Below, piece after piece: positions 18,327 through 27,074 of a DNA stretch of 64,000 nucleotides; the stretch's first letter is position 1; each line of letters starts with the position of its first letter. Source of the stretch: Actinoplanes nipponensis (GTDB lineage Bacteria; Actinomycetota; Actinomycetes; Mycobacteriales; Micromonosporaceae); contig NZ_BOMQ01000008.1 in assembly GCF_016862275.1 (NCBI RefSeq), positions 434,001-498,000 on the forward strand. The letters run 5' to 3'. The notes under the pieces were generated by a model, which had not been told where the DNA came from, ran no database searches, and saw only the letters and a list, made by a program, of their open reading frames with translations. A program made the translations under genes and the position numbers.

Positions 18327-19445
18327 TCACGAGACGATGTGCATCTCGTGCCGGGTGTTGTTCAGCCGCCGGCCGCCGTCCTCGGTCACCGTCACGATGT
18401 CCTCGATCCGGACGCCGAAGCGGCCGGGCAGATAGACGCCGGGCTCGATCGAGAAGCACATCCCGGGCACCAGCGGGCGCCACTCACCCTCCACCAGGTA
18501 CGGCGGCTCGTGCGTGGTCAGCCCGATGCCGTGCCCGGTGCGGTGGATGAAGTACCGGCCGTAGCCCGCGTCGTCGATGACCCGGCGCGCCACCCGGTCG
18601 ATCTCCTGGCAGGCGACGCCCGGGCGGACCGCCTCGAAGGCCGCCTGCTGGGCTCGGCGCACGAGGTCGAAGACCTCGATCTCCTCGTCCGTCGCCGGGC
18701 CGACGTGCACCGTGCGGGTGGTGTCGGATCCGTAGCCCTCGCACAGACCGCCGAAGTCCAGGATCACCATGTCGCCGTCCCGGACCGTCCGCTGACCCAT
18801 CTCGTGGTGCGGCTTGGCGCCGTTGGGCCCCGACCCGACGATGGTGAAGTCCACCTGCGAATGTCCCTGCTCGCGCAGGAATCCGGCCAGGTCGGCGCCG
18901 ATCTCGCGCTCGGTGCGGCCGGCGAAGCGGACACCGACGATCTGCTCGTAGGCCGCGTCCGCCGCCGCCCCGGCGACGGCCAGGCGGTGCACCTCGTCGG
19001 GATCCTTGACCGCCCGCAGCATCGGCAGCACGCCGGTCATCGCGCTGTAGCGGCAGTCGGGCAGCCGTTCCTGCAGTCCGAGCAGGTGCATCGCCCAGGC
19101 GGAGTCGGACACCGCGTAGCGGCCGGCGGGGTCCAGCAACCTCGCCACGACCGCATACGGGTCGTCGCCGTCGGCCCAGTCGACCAGCGAGACACCGGTC
19201 GCGCCGGGGGCGGGTTCGACGTCCGGGCGTTCGAGCTTCGGCACCAGCATGACCGGATCGCGGTCCACGTCCAGGATCAGCAGCGTGATCCGCTCGGTGA
19301 TGGCGGTCGGCTGATAGCCGGTGAAGTACGCCAGATCGGGCCCCGGGCTCACCAGGAGCCCGGTGAGCCCGGCGTCGCCCGCCTGGGCGACCGCACGTTC
19401 CATGCGGCGTACGTAGTCCTTCGGGTGGAACGGGCTGGTCGTCAT
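18327..19445 (-). CDS. M24-family Xaa-Pro aminopeptidase
   Basis: Metallopeptidase of the pita-bread fold, 372 residues, with an N-terminal creatinase-like domain (about residues 1-130) and a C-terminal catalytic domain. Metal ligands appear in order: Asp in VILDFGG, Asp in GSDTTRTVHVG, His in HRTGHGIGL, Glu in FSIEPGVYL and Glu in VRIEDIV. The domain pair and length match PepQ/aminopeptidase P-like proteins that release N-terminal residues before proline. The start is 35 bp after the stop of an MFS exporter, so both are in one leftward operon, perhaps processing and exporting (or resisting) a proline-containing peptide. That link is inference. Confidence 0.93.
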   Translation of the reverse strand: MTTSPFHPKDYVRRMERAVAQAGDAGLTGLLVSPGPDLAYFTGYQPTAITERITLLILDVDRDPVMLVPKLERPDVEPAPGATGVSLVDWADGDDPYAVVARLLDPAGRYAVSDSAWAMHLLGLQERLPDCRYSAMTGVLPMLRAVKDPDEVHRLAVAGAAADAAYEQIVGVRFAGRTEREIGADLAGFLREQGHSQVDFTIVGSGPNGAKPHHEMGQRTVRDGDMVILDFGGLCEGYGSDTTRTVHVGPATDEEIEVFDLVRRAQQAAFEAVRPGVACQEIDRVARRVIDDAGYGRYFIHRTGHGIGLTTHEPPYLVEGEWRPLVPGMCFSIEPGVYLPGRFGVRIEDIVTVTEDGGRRLNNTRHEMHIVS

Positions 19446-19480
19446 CGGACGGGCCTCCTCTCGCCGGCGTGGTGCCCGCC

Positions 19481-20980
19481 TCAGCGGTGCCGCGCCGGCT
19501 GTGTCGGAATGGTGTGACTGGCCGCCGCCGCGGCGGCGGAACGGCTGAGAGCGGAGTCGGGCTCGCCGCGGTGCCGGCCCATCAGCACGGCCAGCGCGAT
19601 GCCGGCGAGCGCCGTGCCGGCGAGCAGCAGCGACGACCGGGACAGCCCGGCCGCCAGCGCGTCGGCGGCCGGGGCGCCCTCGGCGGCACGGGACGCCGAC
19701 ACCGCGGTCGACACGGTGGCCGCGGCGGCGACGGCCAGCGATCCGCCGACGTAGCGGGCCATGTTGGAGATGCCGGAGGCCTGCCCCACCTCGGCCGGGG
19801 CGACAGCGGCGGTGGACGCCGCCGAGGCGGGCCCGTTGGCCAGGCCCAGACCGATCGCGGTGACCGCGAGCGGCAGCACGAACGCGGCGTAGCTCCAGGA
19901 GGCGGTGACGAAACCGAGCGCCGCGCAGCCGAGCGCGGCGAGCCCGAAGCCGAGCGCGACAGCCTGCCGGGTGCCGATCCGCACCGCCAGCGGGGTGATG
20001 AGCGGGGTGACGGCGATCATCGCCGCGGCGGCCGGCAGGGTGGCGAAGCCCGCCTCCAGCGCGCTCATGCCGAACCCGGACGGGTCCTGGAAGTACAGGC
20101 TGAGGGTGTACATCAGGGCGTTGATCGCGCCGGCGACGAGCAGGATGGCCAGCGTCGAGCCCACCACCACCCGGTTGCGCAACAGCTTCAGGTCGACCAG
20201 GGGCGCGGCGGCCCGGCGCTCGGCGGCCACGAACCCGGCCGCGCCGAGCAGCGAGATCGCCAGGCAGCCGATGGTCGGCAGGGAGAACCAGCCCCAGTCG
20301 GCGCCTTCGCTGAGCGCGAGCACCAGCGGCACCAGCGCCACCGCGATGAGCATGGTGCCCCGCAGGTCGATCGAGCGGGGCCGGTCCGGATCCCGCGATT
20401 CCGTCACCGTCCGCAGGGTGAGCGGGATGCAGGCGAGGGCGATGGTGGCGTCGATCCAGAAGAGGCCCTGCCAGCCGACCGTGTCGGCCAGCAGTCCGCC
20501 GATGAGCGGGCCGGCGGCCGCACCGACCGCGGAGGCCGCCCCCCACAAGGTGATGGCGCGCAGCTGGCCCGCCCCCGAGGAAGCCACCGAGAGCAGGCTC
20601 ATGCCGCAGGCGAGCAGGGTCGAACCGGCCGCGCCCTGCAGCATCCGGCCGGCGATCACCCCGGCGGCGCCGCCGGACAGGGCGATGAGGACGCACGACG
20701 CGGCGAACAGGATCAGGCCCCCGACGAAGATACGCCGGCGGCCGAAGACGTCACCCATCGCGCCCGCGGTCACGATGACCGCGGCCCCGACCAGCATGTA
20801 TCCGGTGACCGCCCACTGCAGCAGGCTCACCGTGGTGTCCAGGTCCGCACTGATCGCCGGCAGCAGGATCGTCACCGCGGAGGTGTTCGCGTTGACCACC
20901 AGCGCCGAGACGCAGGCCGCGAGCAGGACGCCCCGCCCGGCGGCGCGGTCCTCGTCCCGGGTCGTACCGAGCCCGGCCAT
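19481..20980 (-). CDS. MFS transporter, DHA2 (EmrB/QacA) family
   Basis: Exporter of 499 residues with 14 predicted membrane helices. Signature blocks: VVNANTSAVTILLPAI in helix 1, motif A as GDVFGRRRIFVGGL, and motif C as GAAAGPLIGGLLAD in helix 5. The charged loop after helix 6 is RTVTESRDPDRPRSIDLRG. It leads an operon with the M24 peptidase. Its promoter region (20981-21172) is shared with the divergent ThrE-like exporter and holds two copies of the 17-bp palindrome, one placed for each direction. Substrate unknown. Confidence 0.91.
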   Translation of the reverse strand: MAGLGTTRDEDRAAGRGVLLAACVSALVVNANTSAVTILLPAISADLDTTVSLLQWAVTGYMLVGAAVIVTAGAMGDVFGRRRIFVGGLILFAASCVLIALSGGAAGVIAGRMLQGAAGSTLLACGMSLLSVASSGAGQLRAITLWGAASAVGAAAGPLIGGLLADTVGWQGLFWIDATIALACIPLTLRTVTESRDPDRPRSIDLRGTMLIAVALVPLVLALSEGADWGWFSLPTIGCLAISLLGAAGFVAAERRAAAPLVDLKLLRNRVVVGSTLAILLVAGAINALMYTLSLYFQDPSGFGMSALEAGFATLPAAAAMIAVTPLITPLAVRIGTRQAVALGFGLAALGCAALGFVTASWSYAAFVLPLAVTAIGLGLANGPASAASTAAVAPAEVGQASGISNMARYVGGSLAVAAAATVSTAVSASRAAEGAPAADALAAGLSRSSLLLAGTALAGIALAVLMGRHRGEPDSALSRSAAAAAASHTIPTQPARHR

Positions 20981-21070
20981 CAGCTGTCACCCGTTCTCGA
21001 CATGGCTTCCCCCTCCGCGGATCACGGTCACGCCCGCGTTCCAGCTTGGCGACCGGCTGCCGCGCGGGCC

Positions 21071-21087
21071 TCACTCGGCGCGGATGG
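21071..21087. promoter_or_regulatory. 17-bp palindrome, island motif (site 5)
   Basis: TCACTCGGCGCGGATGG, one mismatch, 90 bp upstream of the leftward MFS gene at 20980. On the gene-proximal side it continues with TGAGGC, as several other sites do. Confidence 0.5.
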
Positions 21088-21119
21088 TCGCGCGGGACGA
21101 CAGCTCGGGCGCGTACGGA

Positions 21120-21136
21120 TCATCCCGGCGCGGTGA
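21120..21136. promoter_or_regulatory. 17-bp palindrome, island motif (site 6)
   Basis: TCATCCCGGCGCGGTGA, one mismatch, 36 bp upstream of the ThrE-like gene and followed by GGC. Confidence 0.5.
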
Positions 21137-21172
21137 GGCGGAACGGGCCGGCGGACGCCTAGCGTCCTGTCC

Positions 21173-22453
21173 GTGGCGACGGACCGGACGGACGCGCAGA
21201 CCGAGGATCTGCAGCAGTTCCTGCTCTTCCTCGGCAGCGCGCTGACCGCTGCCGGCGAAGCCGTCAACCAGATCGAGGAGCACCTGCGCCGGGTCGCGGC
21301 GGCCTACGGCGCCCCGCACGCGCGGGTCAGCGTGACACCCACCTACCTGGTGGTGGCGCTCGAACCGGGCCGGCCGGCGACGCTGGAGCCGACCGGTCAG
21401 CTCCGCGGCGGCTTGCGGCTCGACCAGACCGCGGCCCTGTTCGAGGTGTTGCGGTCGGCCGAGCGCGGCCTGCTGCCGCCGGACCGGGGCAGCCGGCAGG
21501 TACGGGCCCTGGTCGACATGGCTCCCCGTTTCGGGCGCGCCGTGCGGGTTCTCGGGCATGCCGTCCTGACCGTGGGCATCTGCCTGGTGCTCCAGCCGAC
21601 CTGGGGCGACCTGGCCCTCGCCGCGGTGTTCGGCGTGCTGGTCGGGGCCCTGAAGCTGACCGGGGCGCGCTTCCCGGGCATACAGATGATCATGCCGGTC
21701 GGCGCGGCGTTCGCGGTCGCCGCGCTCACCTTCCTGCTGGCGGACACCGGCTGGGCCCACGCTGATCTGCGGGCCATGGTGGCCCCGCTGGTCACCTTCC
21801 TGCCCGGCGCCATGCTCACCATGGCGGTGGTGGAGATCGCCGCCGCCGAGATGATCACCGGTTCCAGCCGGCTGGTGACCGGCACCCTGCAGCTGCTCCT
21901 GCTCGCCTTCGGGATCATCGGCGCGGCGCAGACGGTCAGCCCGCCGGTGGCCGCTCCGGCGGGGGAGGCGGCGCCGGCCGCGCTCGGCAGCTGGGCCCCC
22001 TGGATCGGCGCGCTGGTCGTCGGCGTCGGCAGCTATCTGCTGCATTCCGGCCCACCCGGGTCGCTGGGCTGGCTGTGCCTGGTGCTCTACGCCGGCTGGA
22101 TCGGCCAGTACCTCGGCGGCCTCGTCCTGGGCGGATACCTCAGCGGGTTCGTCGGTGCGATCGTCCTGACCGTCGTGGCGTACGCGGTGGAGCGGGCGCC
22201 GTCCGGCCCGCCCGCGCTGGTGTCCTTCCTGCCGGGCTTCTGGCTGCTCGTGCCCGGTGCGCTGAGCCTGATCGGGATGACCGAGTACCTCAGCCGCGAC
22301 GTCGTGCGGGGAGCGGAGGACCTGGTCGGCGCGGTGGGCTCAATGGTGGCGGTCGCCCTCGGCGTGCTCTGCGGCCGGCCGCTCTTCCGGTCCCTGACCC
22401 GCTCGATCGACCGGCTCCGGGCCGGCGGGACCCGCCGGCGCCCTCACCACTGA
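21173..22453 (+). CDS. Threonine/serine exporter family protein (ThrE-like)
   Basis: Integral membrane protein of 426 residues. The first 120 residues form a soluble domain (LFLGSALTAAGEAVNQIEEHLRRV...YLVVALEPG), followed by about ten hydrophobic segments, matching the fused ThrE/YjjP-YjjB layout of amino acid exporters. A conserved loop MVAPLVTFLPGAMLTMAVVEIAAAEMITGSSRL corresponds to the typical PG-LT region. GTG start; no strong ribosome-binding site is seen, so a leaderless or weakly initiated transcript is possible. Motif site 6 ends 36 bp before the start. Its stop overlaps the end of the convergent gene by 10 nt. Confidence 0.88.
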   Translation: MATDRTDAQTEDLQQFLLFLGSALTAAGEAVNQIEEHLRRVAAAYGAPHARVSVTPTYLVVALEPGRPATLEPTGQLRGGLRLDQTAALFEVLRSAERGLLPPDRGSRQVRALVDMAPRFGRAVRVLGHAVLTVGICLVLQPTWGDLALAAVFGVLVGALKLTGARFPGIQMIMPVGAAFAVAALTFLLADTGWAHADLRAMVAPLVTFLPGAMLTMAVVEIAAAEMITGSSRLVTGTLQLLLLAFGIIGAAQTVSPPVAAPAGEAAPAALGSWAPWIGALVVGVGSYLLHSGPPGSLGWLCLVLYAGWIGQYLGGLVLGGYLSGFVGAIVLTVVAYAVERAPSGPPALVSFLPGFWLLVPGALSLIGMTEYLSRDVVRGAEDLVGAVGSMVAVALGVLCGRPLFRSLTRSIDRLRAGGTRRRPHH

Positions 22454-22905
22454 CCCAGATCGAACGAGTGACGCCCGGGATGACCCTCGAACAGCAGGCA
22501 GGTCTCGTCGTCCTGGGGATCGTCGGGCTGATCGCGGACCCCGGGACACGCCGTGACCTGATCGACCGTCGACGCCCGCAGCGTCCAGCGGACCCACCAC
22601 TCGATCTCGTCGCACTGCTGGCCGAGGGCGCCGTGCGGACCGTTGTGGCGAAACTCCAGCTGACACTCGTAGTCGGGCCGCACCGATTGGGTGGCGTAGG
22701 GACGCCGCCTGAGCCAAAGAAGCTGGAAGTCGCTGAGCTCGATTCGCGCAGGACACCGATCACCGGGCGAGAACACGTGGACACCGTACTGGTACCGCGC
22801 CAAGATGGCGACCGGCAAGTGTCTCCCGTAGCGCGGGGCGGCGGGGATGGTGCCGGCCCGCTCAGCGGCGGGCCGGCACCCGGCCGGTCGACGGTGCGCC
22901 CACAC
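22444..22905 (-). CDS. Small protein with repeated Cys...HxGxH motifs, unknown function
   Basis: Up to 153 residues. The C-terminal half holds two similar blocks, CQLEFRHNGPHGALGQ and CLLFEGHPGRHSFDLGQW: a cysteine, five to six residues, then His-x-Gly-x-His. A further Cys and Trp-rich stretch (QCDEIEWWVRW) lies between. This spacing suggests metal binding, for example zinc. The start is uncertain: the ATG at 22905 gives the full length, but a hairpin at 22851-22878 and TTG/GTG codons at 22818, 22803 and 22776 could mean a shorter product of 110-125 residues. No known family recognised with confidence. It converges on the ThrE-like gene. Confidence 0.65.
   Translation of the reverse strand: MWAHRRPAGCRPAAERAGTIPAAPRYGRHLPVAILARYQYGVHVFSPGDRCPARIELSDFQLLWLRRRPYATQSVRPDYECQLEFRHNGPHGALGQQCDEIEWWVRWTLRASTVDQVTACPGVRDQPDDPQDDETCLLFEGHPGRHSFDLGQW
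22851..22878. repeat. GC-rich inverted repeat near the 5' end of the Cys/His protein gene
   Basis: An 11-bp perfect stem (22851-22861 and 22868-22878) with a 6-nt loop. Either part of the coding sequence or a leader hairpin if a downstream start is used. Confidence 0.5.
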
Positions 22906-23054
22906 GCACCTGGACCCGGGGAGCGCGCCGCTGACTACGGGACGGTCGCGCTTGGATGACGCCGGGCAGTCCCCCCACGGTGTGCCCGGCGCTTGCGCCG
23001 CGGATCGCGGTCGCCGGCGTTCCTCCAGTCAGCCAGACGCCGGCGAGCGGACCC

Positions 23055-23071
23055 TCATCCCGGACGGGTGA
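23055..23071. promoter_or_regulatory. 17-bp palindrome, island motif (site 7)
   Basis: TCATCCCGGACGGGTGA, exact match. It lies in the 295-bp region 22906-23200, 129 bp before the DUF7144 gene and 149 bp before the divergent gene starting at 22905; read leftward it is followed by GATGAGGG. Confidence 0.6.
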
Positions 23072-23115
23072 TTGGCCGCGTCCGGCGCCGCCGACGCCGG
23101 AGATCCGGACGGCGG

Positions 23116-23132
23116 TCATCCCGGCCGGATGA
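23116..23132. promoter_or_regulatory. 17-bp palindrome, island motif (site 8)
   Basis: TCATCCCGGCCGGATGA, exact and fully symmetric half-sites, 68 bp upstream of the DUF7144 gene; gene-proximal GGC follows. Confidence 0.65.
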
Positions 23133-23200
23133 GGCAGGGGGCCGCCGCATCCAGCAGGCTCGGCGCGACCCGGCAGCCGCACCGATCCCAGGAGGACGTG

Positions 23201-23698
23201 ATGACCGATGGACACCCGCCGGCGGGCACCGAGCAGGAACGCCGGGACGGGGCCCCCGCACACCTCGCGCCGCCGGCGCCGCTGACCGCCCGGGCGACCG
23301 CGTGGTTGGGCTGGGTCCTGTTCATCAGCATCATCATGCTCTCCGCCGGGCTGATCACCATCGCCCAAGGCCTGGTCGCGCTGCTCGACGACGACTTCTA
23401 CGGGGCGTCCACCACCGGCCTGGCCGTCGATGTGAGCTACCCGGCCTGGGGCATCGCCCTGATCGGGCTGGGGCTGGCCCTCGTCGCCGGCGCGTACGGG
23501 GTGCTGACCGGGTACCGGTGGGGCCGGACCATCGGCGTGCTGGCCGCCGGGCTGAACGCGCTGGTGAACCTGGGGTTCGTGGCGGCCTACCCGTACTGGA
23601 CCGTGCTGGTGGTGGCCTTCGACGTCATCGCCATCTACGCGCTGGTCGTGCACGGACCGGAGGCCAAGGCGTTGCGCGCGGGCCGGGCGCCTAGATGA
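23201..23698 (+). CDS. DUF7144-type four-helix membrane protein (copy 1 of 3)
   Basis: 165 residues: a hydrophilic 40-residue N-terminus and four hydrophobic segments. The signature block is WLGWVLFISIIMLSAGLITIAQGLVALLDDDFY, repeated almost exactly in the proteins at 31958 and 55753. It belongs to a family of small actinobacterial membrane proteins (DUF7144) without known role. GGAGGA lies 5 nt before the ATG; an in-frame GTG sits directly upstream. Two motif sites (7 and 8) precede it, the only gene here with two in tandem. Its last 8 nt overlap the end of the convergent LuxR gene. Confidence 0.88.
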   Translation: MTDGHPPAGTEQERRDGAPAHLAPPAPLTARATAWLGWVLFISIIMLSAGLITIAQGLVALLDDDFYGASTTGLAVDVSYPAWGIALIGLGLALVAGAYGVLTGYRWGRTIGVLAAGLNALVNLGFVAAYPYWTVLVVAFDVIAIYALVVHGPEAKALRAGRAPR

Positions 23699-26378
23699 GT
23701 CCGAGCTCGCGCGCCCGGGCCACGGCTTGCCGCCGCCGCGGCGTGCCGAGCTTGCGGTAGATCGCCCGCATGTGCGCCTTGATCGTGTTGACGGACACGC
23801 CGAGCTCCTCGCCGATCTCCGCGGCCGTCAACATGGTCGGCAGGTACCGCAGCACCTCGGTCTCCCGGTCGCTGAGCGCCGTGACGCCGACCGGGGCGGC
23901 CTCGGCCGGCCCGGTCGCGCCGACCATCCGCAGCAGATCGGCGATGAACGCGGCGTGCTCCCCGGTCACCAGGCCCTGCCGGGCGAGGAGCGCGCCGAGC
24001 CGGCCCCCGGCCAGGATGAGGAAGGGGCGCCGGATGCCCTGGGGCGCGGCCATCGTGATCGCCCGGGCCAGCATGTCGCCGGACCGCAGCCCGCTGCCGG
24101 TCGCCTCGGACACCAGCGCGCTCAGGATGCGTGCCTCGACCGTCGCCACGGTCTCCGACATCAGCGACCCCCGCTCGGCCAGCATGGCCTGGGCGAAGGC
24201 GAGGTCGCGGTCGGCGAGGGCGGCCCGCACCAGCAGGTTGCGTTCGGACAGGGTCAGCGTGCCCGGCCGGGCCGGGCCGGCGTACCGCTGCCGCACCAGG
24301 TCCGGCCGGCCGGACAGCAGGTCCAGCTCGGACTCGATCGCGAGCAACCACCGATCCATCACCGGCATCCGGGCCCGGGGATAGCGCGGCACGGCCGCTT
24401 CCTGGAGAAAGGCCCGTGCGCTGGGCAGCCGGCCCTGGTCCATCGCCAGCCGGGCCGCGAGGCCCAGCGACATCTTCCACTGTGCTGCTTCCGGGTCGCT
24501 GCGGTGAGCGCGCAGACCGTGCTGAAACGCGCGTTCCGCGCGCCCCGGCCGGCACCGCTCGAGCTCGACCAGCGCCGCGGCGTGGTGCGTGGCCACCACC
24601 TGCAGCGAGTTCGTCCAGCCGCCGCGCAGGGCTTTCTCCTGGGCCACCCGGACCAGGCGCTCGGCCTCGCGGACCGATCCGAACATCACCTCCAGCAGGG
24701 CGAGGTGGCCGAGAGCGTTGATCTCGACCAGGTCCACGCCGGCGGTGTACGCCGCCGTCGACCCCATCGACAGATACCGCTCGGCGGCCTCGGGCCGTCC
24801 GGTCCACAGCAGGCCGACACCCCGGTTGTTCAACGCGATGGCCCGGTACTGCATCGTCGCGGGCAGCCGCGCGGGCGGCACGTGGGCGAGCGCGGTGAGC
24901 TGGCTGACGGTTTCGTCGTTCAACGCCGCCATGTCACCCTCGGCCCGGTCGACCGCCCCGCGCAGCGCCCGGATCGAGACCTCGATCGCCTGGCGCTCGT
25001 CGGCTGACCGGCCGGCCAGCATGTCCTGTGCCTCCCCGAGGCGCTCCCGGATGCCGGCGTAGTCACCGGCGTTGAACAGCAGGACGGCCGCGCACAGCAC
25101 CAGCTCGGCGGTGCCGGCGAATTCCGCCGGCGGGATCTGTTCGAGGACCTTCACCAGGCGCCCGCGGTCGCGCGAGAGGATCATCGGTGCGGCGTCCACG
25201 AGGAGCCGGCCGACGTACGTCCAGTCCTTGGCGGTGACCGCGTGCCCGAGGGCGTCGACGACGAGGTCGTGCCGGGCGTACCAGCCCGCGGCACGGCGGT
25301 GGAGCTCGGCGACCATCTCCGGGGCCTCGACCGTCAGACGGTGTTGCAGCACGTCCCGGATGAGGTGGTGGTAGCGGAACCAGGACGGCCGGGAGTCCAG
25401 CCGGACGACGAACTGGTTGACCTGCTCGAGCTCCTCGAGCATGCGCTGCCCCGCGGTGCCGAGGGTGATCGCGTCGGCCAGTTCGCCGCAGAGGTGTTCG
25501 CAGACGCTGGTGTACAGCAGGAAGTCCCGCAACTGGGGGGTTTGGCGGGCCAGCACCTCCCCGGACAGGTACTCGTCGACGGGGCGCAGGTCACCGGTGA
25601 AGTCGGCGACGGACCCACCGCCCGGCCCGGCGACGAACGCCGCCGCGAGCTGCAGTCCCACCGCCCACCCCTCGGTCCGCCGCACCAGCAAGGCGACCTC
25701 GTCCGGCGGCAGGAGCACCCCCTGACCGCTCAGCAGCTCGGTCGCCTCCGCCACGGTGAAGGCGAGATCGGCCGTGCGGATCTCGCTCAGCTCGCCGGCC
25801 GCACGCAGCCGGTGCAGGGGGACGGCCGGCTCGGAACGGCTGATCAGGACGAGCCGGAGGTCCTCCTGGGGCGGGCGGAGCAGTTGACCGAGGTCGCGCA
25901 CCAGGCCGCGGTCGTGGATCACGTCGAAGTCGTCGAGGACCAGCACCACCGGCATCCGGAGTCGCCCGATCACGCGGCCCAGCGCCCGGATCCGGCCGAT
26001 GTGGTCGCCGAGCAGGGCGTCGATGTCGCCGGGCACCCGTCCGGGCGCCGCGGCCGCCGTCGACCGCAGGGCCGCGAGGACGTGCGTGGCGAAGATCTGC
26101 GGATCGTTGTCGTACGGGTCGAGCGTCAGCCAGGCGACGGGAAGCGGCCGGGTCGCGGCCCACGCCGCCACCATCGTGGTCTTGCCCCAGCCCGGACCCG
26201 CGCTGACCAGGGTCACCAGCCGGCGCACCCCCGAGTCCAGCAGGTCGGTCAGCCGCGGGCGGTACAGCCGGGACCGCTCGACGCGCGGGCGGGACAGCCT
26301 GGGTGAGGACAGTGCCGCGTCCGTTCGGACTGGCGGGACCGTCTCCTGATGATGCGCCTCACCGTTCTGCATTGCCAT
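23691..26378 (-). CDS. MalT-like LuxR-family transcriptional regulator (copy A)
   Basis: Large ATP-dependent activator (LAL/MalT type), 895 residues. Order: N-terminal STAND ATPase with Walker A AGPGWGKTT (about residues 58-66) and Walker B VVLVLDDFD, winged-helix and helical arm, a long TPR-like region with many Ala/Leu/Arg helices, and a C-terminal LuxR helix-turn-helix beginning ALSDRETEVLRYLP and containing LGVSVNTIKAHMRAIYRKL. Start ATG at 26378 with a G-run 3-4 nt upstream. It differs clearly from the two other LuxR proteins in the window, which resemble each other. No island motif lies in its own upstream region. Inducer unknown; a candidate regulator of the surrounding genes. Confidence 0.93.
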   Translation of the reverse strand: MAMQNGEAHHQETVPPVRTDAALSSPRLSRPRVERSRLYRPRLTDLLDSGVRRLVTLVSAGPGWGKTTMVAAWAATRPLPVAWLTLDPYDNDPQIFATHVLAALRSTAAAAPGRVPGDIDALLGDHIGRIRALGRVIGRLRMPVVLVLDDFDVIHDRGLVRDLGQLLRPPQEDLRLVLISRSEPAVPLHRLRAAGELSEIRTADLAFTVAEATELLSGQGVLLPPDEVALLVRRTEGWAVGLQLAAAFVAGPGGGSVADFTGDLRPVDEYLSGEVLARQTPQLRDFLLYTSVCEHLCGELADAITLGTAGQRMLEELEQVNQFVVRLDSRPSWFRYHHLIRDVLQHRLTVEAPEMVAELHRRAAGWYARHDLVVDALGHAVTAKDWTYVGRLLVDAAPMILSRDRGRLVKVLEQIPPAEFAGTAELVLCAAVLLFNAGDYAGIRERLGEAQDMLAGRSADERQAIEVSIRALRGAVDRAEGDMAALNDETVSQLTALAHVPPARLPATMQYRAIALNNRGVGLLWTGRPEAAERYLSMGSTAAYTAGVDLVEINALGHLALLEVMFGSVREAERLVRVAQEKALRGGWTNSLQVVATHHAAALVELERCRPGRAERAFQHGLRAHRSDPEAAQWKMSLGLAARLAMDQGRLPSARAFLQEAAVPRYPRARMPVMDRWLLAIESELDLLSGRPDLVRQRYAGPARPGTLTLSERNLLVRAALADRDLAFAQAMLAERGSLMSETVATVEARILSALVSEATGSGLRSGDMLARAITMAAPQGIRRPFLILAGGRLGALLARQGLVTGEHAAFIADLLRMVGATGPAEAAPVGVTALSDRETEVLRYLPTMLTAAEIGEELGVSVNTIKAHMRAIYRKLGTPRRRQAVARARELGLI

Positions 26379-26419
26379 GTTCCCCCCTCGAACACGTTCC
26401 ACAGCCCTTCGCGCGGTAG

Positions 26420-26438
26420 GCCCGGCGCCGTGCCGGGC
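26420..26438. repeat. Hairpin in the LuxR copy A leader
   Basis: GCCCGGC and GCCGGGC separated by GCCGT, about 42 bp upstream of the LuxR start. Could be an operator or leader hairpin. Confidence 0.35.
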
Positions 26439-26619
26439 TCAGATGCGACACCCCGCGCCGAGCCGCGGCGGGGTCCTGCTGCAGTGGTGCGCGACGCGGC
26501 GGGCGGACTGCTTCGGCCTCCGCGACCAGCACATTCCTGTGGACCTTGCGGTTTGCTCAGGAAGGGCACCACGAATGAGCCGCCGTGGCAATACCCATAT
26601 TTGATCTTGGATTACTCGT

Positions 26620-26636
26620 CCACCCGTCATGGATGA
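26620..26636. promoter_or_regulatory. 17-bp palindrome, island motif (site 9)
   Basis: CCACCCGTCATGGATGA, one mismatch, 77 bp upstream of the small-protein gene at 26714. Confidence 0.5.
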
Positions 26637-26713
26637 CCTGCGCCGGCGGTGCGGGGCGGACCATCGGGAGCACGGACGTACGCCGAACTCACCAGATCTG
26701 GAGATCCGATGTC

Positions 26714-26989
26714 ATGAACGTTCGCTACGAGATCCACGTGCAGGGCCTGTTCGGACCGGTGCTGCGGACGGCCTTCGCCGACCTGCAGTGCGTGGCGGTG
26801 AACCGGTTCACGACCATTCGCGCGCGGCTGTCCGCCGATGAACTGCAGGACCTCCTGCACGCGCTCGATCGGCGCGGTGTGCGCCTCGAACGGGTGTGGT
26901 CGCAGCCGGCCGGAGACGATGGACGGTCCGTCCCCGACGGTCGGCGGGCGGACCCCGACGGGCCGGCGAGCCTGGCGGCCCGACACTGA
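26714..26989 (+). CDS. Small cytoplasmic protein, paralogue of the one at 43315
   Basis: 91 residues. The core [58 protein letters not shown] aligns along its length with the 80-residue protein at 43315-43557 (YQVRVAGVIPAELLAELQDLTVSVEPPETVLHG...LISRIHGLGLRLIEVR). The pattern of alternating strand and helix suggests a small alpha/beta sandwich of ACT-like size; that is inference. The tail is polar and disordered. The ATG is preceded by GGAGA and by motif site 9. Function unknown. Confidence 0.78.
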   Translation: MNVRYEIHVQGLFGPVLRTAFADLQCVAVNRFTTIRARLSADELQDLLHALDRRGVRLERVWSQPAGDDGRSVPDGRRADPDGPASLAARH

Positions 26990-27074
26990 TCCCCGCCGGT
27001 ACGGGTCGCCCCCGAATCGGCGGCTCCTGGTGCACCAGCGCCGGCGTCCGGCTCCGGCACCGTGGGCCAGGGCA

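Larger units (their letters stand above)
26379..26713. other. 335-bp intergenic region between LuxR copy A and the gene at 26714
   Basis: Divergent promoter region without a convincing gene. It holds a 7-bp inverted repeat with 5-nt loop (26420-26438) in the LuxR leader, an AT-richer patch around 26585-26617, and motif site 9 at 26620-26636. Confidence 0.6.
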
